Counted from the stretch's first letter, positions 26,581 through 41,178 are shown. The stretch is 64,000 bases of DNA from Acanthacorydalis orientalis (GCA_034766995.1 CM068319.1:25786459-25850458), one strand, 5' to 3'. Program-made: numbers and translations. Notes: generated by a model from the letters alone, not told the origin.

Positions 26581-26647
<67 letters not shown>
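26581..26647. repeat. (TA)n microsatellite
   Basis: TA tract of about 67 bp. Confidence 0.95.
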
Positions 26648-26649
<2 letters not shown>

Positions 26650-26918
26650 GGTGAATAAAGTTATTATCGAAATCTCTAACTTTTAAATTATTTTTTTCTG
26701 AAATGAAATCAAGAAAGCACTATATCAGAAATATATGTGCGGTTTCCCTTTTAATTAATGTAATACATTTCATAATCTGTTAAATTGGAATATCGCGAGT
26801 GCCTAGCTACATAAAGTGATTGTAATGTCTAGTCTGTTAAATTTCATATCTCGCTCTAATAATTAAAATAAAAGGTAAAAGGCATTTTTAAATCTACGAT
26901 ATTATTATTAAAACATTG

Positions 26919-26919
<1 letters not shown>

Positions 26920-26986
<67 letters not shown>
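26920..26986. repeat. (TA)n microsatellite
   Basis: TA tract of about 67 bp. Confidence 0.95.
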
Positions 26987-26988
<2 letters not shown>

Positions 26989-28357
26989 GTATACATTCTA
27001 TTTGTTTTGTTGCGGATTTGCAAATCTGATATATATTTTAAAGATAGTGTAATATTTACGGAAAGTGCTTGAACGATACTATATAATTAATTTTTCTTTT
27101 TCTACACTTCTCGAAATTTATAACAACTTTTGTATATCTTTATGGTGTTTTAAATAAAATTCATTTAATGACACTCATTGACTTATAGTTAAATATAACT
27201 TAATATGATTTTATGATATGTTGTATAAACCTGTAGAGTTCAAGTAATTCTATTTTATTATTTTTTATACAAAAAAAAAGTATACAATGAATCAAAAAAT
27301 GTATGTATTCAACTTTTAAAAATTATTAGAATTCGTTTGATAGAAAGTATCTTTGTTCGAAATATTATTTTAGGGAAAATAACGAAAAAGCTAATGCATG
27401 TGTTAGGTTTTATTACATTTATACATTTATTAATTATAATACATTTATTAATACATTTATACATTTAATACATTTATTAATTATAAAGTCATTTAATTTA
27501 CAAAATAAAATAACCGAATTGTTAAAAATATTATTCGTGATATTTAATGCTTTTCACAACTAATAGCAGAACTGACCAGGTAGCTATGTTAATGGTCTTA
27601 GGTTAATTGCTTATGTGCTCTCCACATATAGAATTACGACGAAACACTGAAGATTTGGTCATTCTTTGTTTCGTTCGTTAACGTCTTCTAGTAGTCTTAA
27701 GTAAATGGAAATCGAGAGAGATAAAATATAGAGATCTCGATGACCATATCTGAGACACACTGTATCCAGCCTATTCACTAAGAAAATACACTTGTGAATA
27801 TCCGTTCACACTTTGAGTGCCATAAAAGGAATTTTTGTACTATAAAAATATTACATTTGTGTAATTAACAGGAATTATTTTATATTATTTGCAAGAACAT
27901 TTAATTTTATGTGTTTTTAATCCTTTATAAATATTTCAAATAATAATTGTATTTCAACTTCAGTTAGATGAATCGTGTTATTATTGATATGAAAATAATT
28001 AATCACGTTTGATAATCTGAAAGAACTTTAAGAAACGTTATATATTTTACAAAAAAATACTGAGCTAGTTTCCCGGGACAGATATTTTTCTGTCGTTATA
28101 GATGTAAAATAAAATAATGTAATAGAAATTTACATATTCTTACTGTAATTCAATAAGTATCTTATTTGAAAAAGCGTATTGTAGTAAATAAACAAACGGG
28201 CAAATTGAAAAAAATAAAGAATGTATTATTGCAGGAAATTTGGTTTTTGTATGGTGTATTTTTATAATTTTCAATGATTAGTTTTAAAGTAATTTATATT
28301 TTTTAAACGCAATTATATTTAATTTGGGTAATTCGCATTTACGATTATTTGCAGGTG

Positions 28358-28365
28358 ACTTTTTA

Positions 28366-28441
<76 letters not shown>

Positions 28442-28474
28442 GATATAAAATGCAAAGATATATGAGTAAAAAGT
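28358..28474. repeat. Inverted repeat with a (TA)n centre
   Basis: A 17-bp arm at 28358-28374 (ACTTTTTACTCATATAT) has its exact reverse complement at 28458-28474. The space between is filled mainly by a TA tract (28369-28430). The whole 117 bp could form a hairpin. This may be a small TIR element or a palindromic product of repeat expansion. Confidence 0.8.
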
Positions 28475-28578
28475 AATTTGAAATGTCATAAAAATAAAAT
28501 TGAAGAGATTGGTTGCAACTAAGTATGGAAGAGGGTGTATTGAAATGGTTTCATAAATCAGTTGATTTTAATAGAGAA

Positions 28579-28614
28579 TATATATACATATATACACACA
28601 CATATATATATATA

Positions 28615-28663
<49 letters not shown>
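28579..28663. repeat. Imperfect (TA)n/(CA)n/(TAAA) repeat
   Basis: TA tracts interrupted by ACACAC and TAAATA units. Confidence 0.85.
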
Positions 28664-28667
<4 letters not shown>

Positions 28668-29858
28668 TATAAACAAACACCCATGTATATACTAATGAAA
28701 AGGTATGTTTGGCGCGTAAATATATTTTTTTAATATATATATATATATTGGAAATATATATATTGAATCGAATTTTGTAGTAAAATCAGTCATATTTTCA
28801 AAGAAAAATATTTGAAAATATTCAAACAAATGTTAAATAGATAAAATAAATTATTTATATTTATGATTATTGTTCTTATAAAAAATCCCATGTTTAGATT
28901 ATTTTATATGCCAATATATTTGACTTTTTGATTATACTTTTCATGTGCTTCAGTTTTTGTTTACTAAAAACACAATAATTTTATAAAACACACAACTGTT
29001 TTCTTAAGTTGCTAAATTTACCAAATTTTGAAATTTATGTATTGCTAATTGTCACTTATACTCTCAAAGTATTTCAAATTTAGTTCAAAACATTTCAGTA
29101 AGTGTCTAAATAAATGAAATCTTATTTCTTCCATTAGAATTCATATTATTTTGATTTCATCTTATTTGTAATTTTTCTATCTTTACCAGAATTTTCATAT
29201 TACATTTTCAAAAAAATTATAAATTTACTAATTAACACAGAAAAAGGTATGAGAAAATAGGTTGTATTTGTAAAGTATTTTACGTAGATTTGAATGGTTT
29301 AAAGTCTATAAGAATGGTTAAATGTATTTTGACATCTACATCACAATCATGAAGAAACATTTCGTAGTTCTATTTCAATATTAGTTTGAAAGTATTAGTT
29401 GATTATGTTAAAATTGTTCTAAAAAATTATGTATAAATTATAATACATTCAAATTTAATACACACAATTAATTAATTATATATATATATACACACTTGAT
29501 TGTGCATCTACTTTTATTTGTGTATATTAAATACTGGATATTTCCAATGATCTTTGTTTCAGTATTACAAAAGATGTTAAATGTAATAAATCAATTATTA
29601 TTGAGAAATTGAATATAAATCACATCATTTAATAATAATAACAGAAATTACCGTCAAATTTGTTGACTCTGAATATAATACGTATCCGTCTCGAAACATT
29701 TTATGTTGACTCTACAAAACAGGCGATATTACTTCATTTACATATACTGCGGAACTCGAAATAATTATTAACTTGTTTGTAAATTAAGTAATGTTCATGT
29801 TGCATTTCAATCTATTTTCTTTATTAAATCATCATATATACACAAAAAATGTTTGCAC

Positions 29859-29860
<2 letters not shown>

Positions 29861-29923
<63 letters not shown>

Positions 29924-29946
29924 CATATATACATTCATACATACAC
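29861..29946. repeat. (TA)n followed by CATA repeat
   Basis: About 58 bp of TA repeat, then imperfect TACATA/CATACA units. Confidence 0.9.
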
Positions 29947-30682
29947 ACGCTTATGGATCAAATAAATGAAACAAATCTAAGTATACCTACTTGATGTGAA
30001 ATTTAATTAAAGGAATGTTTTTTCAAAAATTATATTAGTTATTTTGTCGAATTTTCTTAGCATTTTTTAAGGCATCAGAAGAAAGATATTGAAGTATGAA
30101 TACATTTTATTTTTCATTCGTTTTTTGTAAAGAAATCATTTTTTTTGTAAGCAAATAGAAATTTCTGTTTAAAAATTAGTTTTGTAATTATATTTTTTAA
30201 AAAAATCGAATTTTAATAAATAGAGACACTTTTTGAAAATAATCAATTATACGGTTATAGTACTGTTCTGGTGATACAAGGGTACTAAAACTGCATGTAT
30301 ATATTCTTAGTAGGGTATTTTATTTAAATAAAAAATATGTGTAGCAGTAAAAATATTTGTTTGAAATTCACAATTTTTCGAAGTTGACAGATTTAAATAT
30401 ATTAAAAACAAAATATTTTATTAATCGTGAACAAATCCATAAATTATTGCTTGTTAAAATGTCAATTATTCATTTGGACTCAGTGATTTATTCAGCCTGA
30501 CAAAGAAATGTCTGTATGCTTTTTTGTTACTGATTTGAAACTTCGATTTTTTATTAACAATTGTTTCTTTTATCAGATATAAAATGAATTTTAGCAGTAT
30601 TTTTGTTGTCAATTTGCTCAATTGTTATTGTTTTCCAGTTGAAAAATAAGTAAAAAATAGATTAATATTTTACAAAATAGTA

Positions 30683-30686
<4 letters not shown>

Positions 30687-30766
<80 letters not shown>
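30687..30766. repeat. Compound (TA)n(GA)n microsatellite
   Basis: About 50 bp of TA followed directly by about 29 bp of GA. Confidence 0.95.
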
Positions 30767-30770
<4 letters not shown>

Positions 30771-32020
30771 ATCTGTGTTTTTTTAAAATAAAATATTTAA
30801 AAAATATTCATTAATAATCAATGATTTACAATAGTGTTTTTTAAAATTTGGCTATTCCTTACGTATATTTATTTTCGAGAGTAGGCCATTTTTTAATTTT
30901 ACTGTATTATATCTTTTTAAAGAAACTAATTAATTTAATCCTGATATGTGAGAATGATGTATTGTAGAATAACACCGTAGAGAGTATCACATTCAGAGAA
31001 AAGTATGCGATTAAATGTTTTGTAAATCAGCAGCGTCAATTTTATTTATGCAAAAACAACACCGTTTATTTTTTTTCAAATCGACAGCCGTTATTTTCTT
31101 CTTCGAAAAAATAACTGATTATTTCAGAACTTAAATAGAGTATCATCCAAATTATGTTTGCCTAAAAGGAGTACATCAATAAGACATCTCTCGAAAGGGC
31201 TTATCAATTTGAGAAATATGAATCTATAAATATTCGAGTGTTTTAGTTTAGATTTGTATAACTGGAAAATATGAGAAAATTATTGATTACTTTGAGTAGG
31301 AAATTAATCTTTTATTGAAAATGTTTATTTTTTATGCATGGAATTCTATACAATTTTTGATTTCGTTAAATTAAAAAAAATAATTACTTAAGTTAGGTGT
31401 ATGATTACGACAAATAGGTCAGAGTTGTAAAAAAAACTTGATAATATATTAATATTTTTCTTACATTTTTTAACTTTTTAAAATTAATTTTAATATGTTT
31501 AATATTGCATACGTTTAATATGTCCTTTTTTGTAAATAATGTTTATGGTCATATTTGTAACCAGTGTTCGATATTTCATAAATTATTTGTAAAATTGATA
31601 TTGCAATACGTTTTAAAGAAAGTTAAGAACTTCTGATCTATCGATTATATCAAATAATAGATATATAGAAGTGTTTTATTTACTTGATAATAGAAAGTCA
31701 AGTCTACTTCGTAATTATGTCTATTACACATTTTATATGTATGCCAGAATTAGTTTTCCAGCTATAGCTTGTCATTTTATTTATTTATTTTTTAATTTAA
31801 TCCTCGTAATGTGTAACGGTTTGTGTGGAATAGAGTGACTCGTGCCAAAACTGCTCTATTTCTGTTGCTTCTTCATAAAACTTCATCCGATGTTAATTTT
31901 TTACTTTCATAACACACGTTATTAAATACCCTGTATATTGAGAAAATGTTTGAAATTAAAGTTGTCATTATTGTTTTGATGATTCATTCGTATCATTAAT
32001 ACGTTTAATAATCAAAAGTA

Positions 32021-32150
<130 letters not shown>

Positions 32151-33412
32151 AGTACTGACAGTTGTATCTATTTCTTTTTCTTATATTCACTTGCACGTGT
32201 TATAAAATGTTATAGAAGAAAACTTGTTGATATTTAAAACATGATTGTTGTTATTACAATCATGCGTAATCGTAATATTTCTATTTACAAAGAACAGTGT
32301 ATAACTGCATTTAAAATGAAATGATGGTAGAAAAAATAAACATTTGTATGAAAGTAAAATCAATTTTTGTAGAACATTCAAACAATATTTTTATTTACGA
32401 ATTGTAGATTTTTTATATTATTTTTTTTTTTTGAACGAATATTGAACTTCCTAATGATAATGAAATATGAAGTTGGTCAGTTTCGTTTAATGAATTATAT
32501 TTTTTTTGTAAATTTTATTAAATGTTTTCGTAGGTTATTTAAATTTGATAAAATTCATTTTATTGTCTAAACATGTTTGGACTAACTTGTATTTGTCATA
32601 ATAAACATTTTTAAAGCTAATATTCTGTGAAAATTTTGCTGTTTTAATATAAGAAAAGTAATTTCTATATTTTCATTTGAGTTAGGTAGTGAATCAATGA
32701 AAGATATTAAAATAGTAAATTTATGTAAAGAGTAAAGTTTTAATATATGAAGATTATATCATAGAAAAATGTGATCTTCCTTTGGTATATAATTTTATTT
32801 ATATTTACTATCCATGCAAACCCTAGTTTACAAATATAATATACTCTTTGAAATGTGCTTGAATATAAGTTATTCCAAAAAGTGTCTTTTAAATGTGTAC
32901 ATTACTAATTCCCAAAATTAGTATATGAGTTATCGCCTTCAAAAAGATTTTATTTTATATATATATATATTTTGAGAAAACGTTACTAGAATATATATTT
33001 TTGATTAATTTTACTTCGGAGGTCGCTTTAATTATAAATCGTTTGTTTCTAGAAAGTTCTTAAGCAAATTATTTGTACATTTAGGTATTATTTGAATTAA
33101 AAACAAAATTTTGTCTTAATTGTATCAACAGCAGTTAACTTTCTTATTAAATTTATATTGTTCTAGATATATTATATTTTAATATTTGTACTAAGTATAT
33201 TTTAATGTTATTTGAGAATATTAACACTAAATACATTTTGAAGTTTAGCGCCTGTATTCTAATAGTATTTAAATTAACATAAATACTATATACATAAGCA
33301 AAATGTACATTTTTTAAATATCATAATGTTTCTATCCATTAATATAAAGAGTTAATGATTTTAGAATTTTAATGATTTTCGTAAAAATCATTGGGATATG
33401 TATTTGTTCTCG

Positions 33413-33416
<4 letters not shown>

Positions 33417-33472
<56 letters not shown>
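33417..33472. repeat. (TA)n microsatellite
   Basis: TA tract of about 55 bp. Confidence 0.95.
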
Positions 33473-33476
<4 letters not shown>

Positions 33477-35344
33477 ATAAAAATTAAAGCTTGATAATTT
33501 AACTTCTATTATCATGTTGTGCAATTTGCATCGTCGAATACTATTTTTATTATTATAGAGGAGGACACGTTCTGAGAAATCTTTAAGAGTATCGAACGCC
33601 CACTATTTAATTAGAATAGTAGATACGTGATTCCTACTTAAAAATAGTAGAAAAACATATTCTCTATCACAATTTAATATTCTATTAATATGAATAAAAG
33701 TTAAAATGAATATCAAAATATACAATAATATTTAGTATCTTATCTATATATTATTTCATTTCAATTGATATCTTTTATTATCACAATCTATTTCTAGATA
33801 AAAATATTTTTTTTACCTTTTGATATTGTATTAATTACTTATTTATTTGTCAATTTTGTTTCAATACATCTCATCCTTGTTATAAAAATATGTTAAGGTA
33901 ATTGTAAGACAACGAGTTGAGGCTGTTGTGTTTATAGTAATAAATGTATTTTTATAGTATGAGGATAGTTTGTGTATATTTTATATATACGTTATTTTAT
34001 TTGTATTACGTCATAACCATAAAGTTACACCTGAGAATTATAGAAATAGTGAAAGTATAGATTATATTTTTAATATAGGTTTAAAGGTTTGCAACGAATT
34101 GCTGCTTTGTATCCTGGAATTGTTCTTTCTTTTGTATTTGTTTTAAGCAAAAGTTTAAATTGGGGCATTGACGATAGCGGATGATTTAATTTTGAAGAAA
34201 ACCTGTGTCATTTCATATAATAACAGACGTACTATTATTATATGCAATTTTTATTTAAAATTCAAAAGCAATGAACAACGTATCGATTAAATAGATTAGT
34301 GTGTTTGTAATAAATATAAATATTGAAATTGTGGATTAATAGTTGTCTTTATTTCAATATTTCGTTTGTTCATGTTAAGTAAAAAAAATGTATACTCGTA
34401 TATTGCATCTCCAGTAGAAATAAACGTAAAAAGTACAAAATTATTAATTTTTGAAGATTTATAACACAGCGTTTATCGGTTTTTCATTTTTCCGCGAAAT
34501 TTTAAATTTTTCATGACGCATTTCTTTTAGATATGCAAAATAATAGCAGTATTTGTTAATGAAATTATTTTTTTTATTTTACGATCTTTGTTATTTTACT
34601 AGTAATGTATGACGCGTATTAAAAAGTATAATGATATTAATAAAAAAAATGTTTGTGTTGCTCCAAGTAACTTGCCGAGCTACAAGATATTCACAAGCTA
34701 CCGATTGGCCATCACTTATTTGGTGTGTTAAAAATGATTTAAACTGGAGTGTGTTTCTATATGCAAAAAATAATTTAATATTTGTAAATTTGATCTCTTT
34801 ATACAGAGATTGTTTAATAAGGAAAGAAGATGTTTTGTTTTATCAAACTATTTGTAGTTTAGACTTATTCATTGTTCCAACAAAAAGTATGATTCAAAGG
34901 TAAACAAATATAAAACTTTATTGTCATAATGAGTAGGTTTGTAAGAATAGTTTATTTCTTTATATTTTTTATATAATTTTGCGAACATCAGTAATTATTA
35001 TTAATATAACATCCATATAATGATTTTTTTAATTACTTTTATGTGTAAATATATCTCTTCAGGTTATTTATATTAAAAGAAATTATAATTTTTATTATAA
35101 TTTATTTTGTGTAAATACAAGAGAGGTTATATTTACAAGTTATTGTTTGTTTTTTCAGTTTAATTTTTTTTTTATAAATATTTAATATTATAATGTATTA
35201 ATATTTTCTAATAAATAAAGTAGGGTTTTATACATATATTTACTCGGTAATTACCATTTCATATCATTTATAGTTTTTCCTTTTTTTTTCTACTACAATT
35301 GAATACATTTTATAATCTTTTCTTAGATGTAATTTCGGACTTTA

Positions 35345-35346
<2 letters not shown>

Positions 35347-35405
<59 letters not shown>
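35347..35405. repeat. (TA)n microsatellite abutting mariner relic
   Basis: TA tract of about 58 bp whose last TA is the likely target dinucleotide of the adjacent mariner element. Confidence 0.9.
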
Positions 35406-35409
<4 letters not shown>

Positions 35410-36042
35410 TCAGGTGTACAAATTAATTCAGTTCCTTTTTTATAGAAAATGAATGTTTATTTACAGAAACATTTCTTCCTTAAAATATTTTGTATAACTT
35501 TTATCCATTTGTCGGGTAATTGACGAATCCGTTGTCGAAAAAATGACTGCTTTGAGTCGATGATGTCGTAATGTATTTTCGGCCCTCTTCCATTAATTTA
35601 AAATGGCTATCAGTCAGGTGATATTGGAACAACCGGAACAGGTGATCTAATGGGGTTAGTTCCGGTGAATACGCCGCATGAGATAGAATTTCCCAACCAA
35701 CGAACAATTAATGTTTTGGGCCATTTCATGACGTACCTGTTCAGTCTGAGCGAAGTTTTTACTTAACCGTTGCCCAAGCTCCTTGTCTTTAAATTTTTCG
35801 GTTGTCTGGAACATTCTCGATCGGGAAGATCAAAATCACCACTCCGAAACCATGTGTTGCTTTTCGGACCCCACCGTGTTCACTACTATTTTATGAGGTT
35901 ATGGCAATTGTTTGACCAAGATATATAGTGCTTTTAAATGTTAAGGTTGGTACTACAAAATCCGAAAGCGACGAGAACATATTTTAATTTAAAACAGATA
36001 TGATTAATTCAATTTAAAGGCACTAGAGTAATTTGGGCACTT
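35406..36042 (-). mobile_element. Internally deleted mariner transposon relic
   Basis: Transposase fragments read on the minus strand. The N-terminal HTH and linker are in broken frames (TWFRSGDFDLPDRECSRQPK, then an FKDKELGQRL / AQTEQVRHEMAQNI stretch). These run straight into the C-terminal catalytic block GWEILSHAAYSPELTPLDHLF (about 35700-35640), which carries the last Asp of the DDD triad. The middle of the transposase, with the first two catalytic Asp residues, is missing, and there are frameshifts and stops, so the element is dead. The terminus CAGATCAGGTGTACAAATTA at 35406 on the plus strand pairs imperfectly with a degenerate copy at about 36015-36042. TA dinucleotides flank both ends. 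The length of about 637 bp is half of an intact element (about 1.3 kb). Confidence 0.85.
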
Positions 36043-36634
36043 TATATATATATATAGTTAGGTGTGGGTAAGTTTATATTTTTTAATTGGGGTTCAGTTT
36101 AATTTTAAGTATTCACCGATTAAAGTTTTTTAACGACAAAAATTGTACTAGCAGTGATTAATTAAATTATTTTTCGTTTGTAACAATTCATGTTTGACTT
36201 TAATTTTGTTATAATAATTTATATGTACACCCTTGTGTTGGCAACCATTCAAATCTGTGTGTAGTCAATCTCTATCTTGGTAACACATCTGTGTAGATTA
36301 CAAACCTTGGTTGCTTGCTTGTTCATTAATTTATTATTAGAAATGAACTTTCGTTTTCTTTTTATTCTGTTCTTTATAACTTTCAAATTGGTTCTGAGAT
36401 CTTGTTGAGTGACTACTAAGTAGCGCTGTTAGATAAAAAGGAGACATTTTGTTTATCTTTTTTTTACTTCGTTTATTTTAGAACATTGACAACAAATCTT
36501 TAAGAGTATTGTTTTCTTTGTAAATGATGGTTGGACTCAGAAACTCCGATTTGAGTTCATAATTGACTTGTTACAGATCTTCTTGTTCATCACTTTGCTA
36601 ACGCATATTTATTATAGAGTTTTATTTTGAATCC

Positions 36635-36637
<3 letters not shown>

Positions 36638-36695
<58 letters not shown>
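36638..36695. repeat. (TA)n microsatellite
   Basis: TA tract of about 58 bp. Confidence 0.95.
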
Positions 36696-36698
<3 letters not shown>

Positions 36699-37244
36699 AT
36701 AATGAAATGGTCGAGTAATTAAAGAAGAATGAAACATATTTTTAATAAGTTGTTCGATGGAAATTACTTAAGTTTATTAATAAAGTAATGAAAATTATGT
36801 TATGTTATTTTTTCGTATTTGATTAAAAAAAAGGAATTAATGTGTGTGTAAATTTCGTTCATCTTTCTTCTCTATATTGCGATTCATCCGTATGCTATTA
36901 GAGATTTGTATTTTCATTAACTACATCACATCCGAACTAATTTGTATTTTGATATAGAACAGAACGATTAGTATCTATAAATAATACATTATATAAATAT
37001 ACACTTACCATTATTATTCTGCTCTTCTCACCGAGTATATTTTGTATCTGTTAGTTAAATGACGATAATGTAATGTTGTTTATCTTCATTTTTTATTACT
37101 AATCGCTTAAAGTTATGTTTCATTTAAAAAAAGATTATTCTGAACGTTTAGAAACTCGTTTAAACACATAGTGTTTGAATGAAAGCAAACAAATAAAAGT
37201 ACATCAATAATTTCTATGAAAATAATTAATCTCTTTTTTCTGTA

Positions 37245-37247
<3 letters not shown>

Positions 37248-37305
<58 letters not shown>

Positions 37306-37319
37306 ATATATAAATATAC

Positions 37320-37375
<56 letters not shown>

Positions 37376-37378
37376 GTA
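37248..37378. repeat. (TA)n with TTTATA and TGTG interruptions
   Basis: About 130 bp of TA repeat in three blocks. It opens on both strands as spurious IY-rich ORFs. Confidence 0.95.
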
Positions 37379-37844
37379 TAACCATTTATACATTAGAAAT
37401 AGTATATAGTCATTGTATGTAAATAAAAAAACGATTAAATTATCTCCATTCTGTTATTACTTCATTATTGAAATTTAAAAACTATCCCGAAAAAATATTT
37501 GTTGTATTAATATATTTTTAATTTAATATTGAAAATATTTTATTAACTATATATACATTTATTATTTGCCCTAACAAAAAAGAAATTTTGCAGATTATAG
37601 AACTTTGATTTTTTTATTTCAGTAATATTTCAATTTATTTCACGATAAGTTCATTTCTTAAATGCTGAAATATTTAAATTAACATGTAAATAAATATTCA
37701 GTTTTGTAAAAGTAATAGTTTTATTAACTACCTTATCTTTGTTCGTGTACGTTTTTTAGATAAAAATCAGGTGACTAATAGGTCTAAATTCATGTCTTAT
37801 CAGGTTAAAAACAATAAATGTAACGTTTATACTCTGTTAATTTC

Positions 37845-37885
<41 letters not shown>

Positions 37886-38408
37886 AAAGGAAATATGTAT
37901 ATGTATTTAAATTTTAGTAGATTTCCTTATTTCATAAAATTATTGTAACGTTACGGATGACATCCGTTGTATTCGAGTTGTGTATTTTTCGATTTTCAAT
38001 ACTGTACATGTAGTATTAAAATCGTTAGTCTATTTTTGTGTCTGAACAATTTATAGTGAAGAACAAACATTTGCACGAGTATCTAAATTAAAAAGATAAT
38101 AAGAAAACTACGATTACTTTTTTTTTCGGTGAGTCAACTTTGTCGGGAATAGTGGAACTTCTGTTCGTAACTTCTTAGTATTCTTACTGCATCTAAATAT
38201 AAAATTAAACGGTCAAGTAACATATAATAGTATACACGACTACATCAGTGGCACCCATTAAAAAATAATCGTAGCCGCAACTGTGGATGCAGTATAATTT
38301 TTATATATTTTTAATTATGTACATAAAGAAAAGAGAAAATATCACTTATTTTGAAGGAATTATTTATGTACAGAAAAGAGATTAATTCATTATTATTTCT
38401 TATATACA

Positions 38409-38415
38409 TACACAG

Positions 38416-38467
<52 letters not shown>
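38409..38467. repeat. Compound (CA)n(TA)n microsatellite
   Basis: ACACAC tract followed by a TA tract. Confidence 0.95.
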
Positions 38468-38469
<2 letters not shown>

Positions 38470-38616
38470 CCTATTTTAATTTGTTATTATCAATATTTAG
38501 ATTTATTCATTTTTGTTTGTAAATTCACTGTTTTCTGTTGGTAAATGGGTTATGTAGTAACTTGTCACTTTCTATTGCAGTGAATATAGTTATTTTAAAT
38601 GGCAAAATTAACTTTA

Positions 38617-38620
<4 letters not shown>

Positions 38621-38663
<43 letters not shown>
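38621..38663. repeat. (TA)n microsatellite
   Basis: TA tract of about 43 bp. Confidence 0.95.
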
Positions 38664-38666
<3 letters not shown>

Positions 38667-40266
38667 TGTATACTTATTCAATACTATTATCAGTTTATTT
38701 TATATATTATTGTTTTTTAATCTCGGAAATTATTCATAGTGTATACTGTACACTTTTCGAATAAAGTATTTTCTCTGTAAGTCTTATTATAACTATTCGT
38801 AGCTAAGAATTCAGTGTAACTGAACAATTCTATTCTTCAGATTGGAATATGTTAATCGTATTATTGGATTTACCGCGCACTCGAGTAATTCGCAATACAA
38901 ACTATATTAATAGGTGTATTTTCCACGCTTAGATACAGTATTATAGACGAGAAAGTAACGCGTAAACATATTAAATAATATTATTTAACTCGTACGTAAT
39001 AAATTTCATATCTCATTGAAACTGGATAATATCGTTAATAAATTCTTATACATACTGAAACCAATAAGTGAATCATGCGACAATGATGCATACTGAAAAC
39101 GGAGACTTTAATAAAACTATAAATTAATGGGACGTGAACAAAAATATTCAGCGCGGTATATAAAACGAAGGGTGGTTATCTAGACTCGTATTTTATGTAC
39201 TATGACATTGTGTTTCTATACCTATCTCCACCCTAGCTTTAGAGGAAATAGTTTCATGATTTATATCAAAGTGTGTTCGTTAACCAGGTGGTAATAATAG
39301 GTGTATCAAAATTATTCACCTAAAAGTAAACATTTGTTACACAAAAACTATTTAATAGAAAATAATTAAATGTATGCGAGTGTATGGTAAGATTGTCTTT
39401 CATGATCTAATGAATGGAAGTGTTGAATTTCTTTTTATTTCTGCTTTTACCTATCTAAATTTAAGTAGTACTTTTTTTAAATAATATACAGGAACTACAT
39501 GTAAAGTATTTATTATAATTATTTACATTGTATGTGTATTTTACTGCAGATTAAATGATATTCAATTTCGTCATCAACCTTACAGTTTAGTATTATCATT
39601 TGTGGTTATATGTTAAACTTTTCGTTTTGGATTTAAAAATGAAGATACGCTAGTAAAATATAATTAATTTACCACGAAAATGGACATATAAAGATTTCAA
39701 GTTTGTTTTTTTTGTGTGTTTTATTTGCTTATTTATACTTGTGAAAAATTAACATTTGTCAAATCGAGGAATTTTTAAATATTAAAAATATATATTTTAC
39801 TTTACCATGAATTCATTTTTTTTAAAAAAATAATTCATTAAGCCTCGAAACATTAAATTCTTTTGTGTTTAACATTAGAAAATTTGTATAATTTTTTTAT
39901 ATATTATTTACAATAAATATACAATTTTTAATCTTTAAATTTAGAAATTTAAATATGGAATACTTTTTCAATTAATTCTTAATAGATTATTAATGAAATG
40001 TTATTATGTACGAACAAATAATATAGAATATAAATTTAGATTTAAAATAACCGAAGGTGTTTAACATGAAAGGGGAGGATATTGAATAGATTTTAAAACA
40101 ATAGATTAAAATATACATATTATATAATGTCATCATTTTTAGTCTTTCATAATTTACTGCTTACTAAAGGGTTCTTCTAATCTCTTGTGCTTCCCTTTTT
40201 AGACATTATCAATGTGTTCTGATATCTTTATCTCGCCTGATTATTAGCATTTTTCTAGATTGAATG

Positions 40267-40270
<4 letters not shown>

Positions 40271-40324
<54 letters not shown>
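40271..40324. repeat. (TA)n microsatellite
   Basis: TA tract of about 54 bp. Confidence 0.95.
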
Positions 40325-40328
<4 letters not shown>

Positions 40329-41178
40329 TAATATAAAGTATAAAAATTCTAATTAATTAATCATCTATTTATAAAAATTCCATAAGTAAATATTGAAAAA
40401 ATATATGAAACTTAAAGTGATATTAATTAATTGTAACATAGAATTTATAATAATGTAAACAACAATTATAAATGAAACTAGGTTACACTATTGTATTTTA
40501 CAAGTATTCATTTGCAGTAAATATTGAAGTTGATCATTATTGGTTCTCGTATAGTATTTGCGTAGTGAAAGTAGCTGACGATTGCACCAATAGTATATAC
40601 CATTAGAAGCAACAGGTAGCCAATCTGTGTAAGCTTTTCGCCTCATTGCAAGTCAACTTCTGATATGTACTTGTATTCTTTTTTATTCAATTCAATGTGG
40701 CTCTCACAGTGCGTTTCATAAGTTTTAAATATTTGAATAAATTTATACAATTAAAAGATTATAATATTCGCTTATAATATTGAATAAAATGTACATGATG
40801 TTCTTGACTTATATACTTTTTGTTAGTTATTAGTATTTAATATGCGAATCTTGTAATAAACCAGATATTTTTAATAATTTCTCGTTTTCAGTTCCAGTTA
40901 TAATATGTTAATGTATTAAATATATAAATAAAGATTTTAGTAAGCATTTGTCCACATTTACAAAAATATTACAAGCTTTCAAATTCGATCACTGTATACA
41001 TTTATTTATACAGAAATCACGAGTAATATATTTGTATTGTAGTCGTAAAGATCATTGATTCATAATGATTATGATTTAATCTATAATCTTACAAATTACA
41101 CTATATTTTTTAATGGTGTGGTTTTATTCGTACTTGAAATTTAATCGATATGGTTTTATTGACATTGACACACAAGTG

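Noticed and set aside
35501..35707. Independent 68-residue gene on the minus strand
   Set aside because: It is the C-terminal block of a decayed mariner transposase (GWEILSHAAYSPEL), part of the element annotated at 35406-36042.
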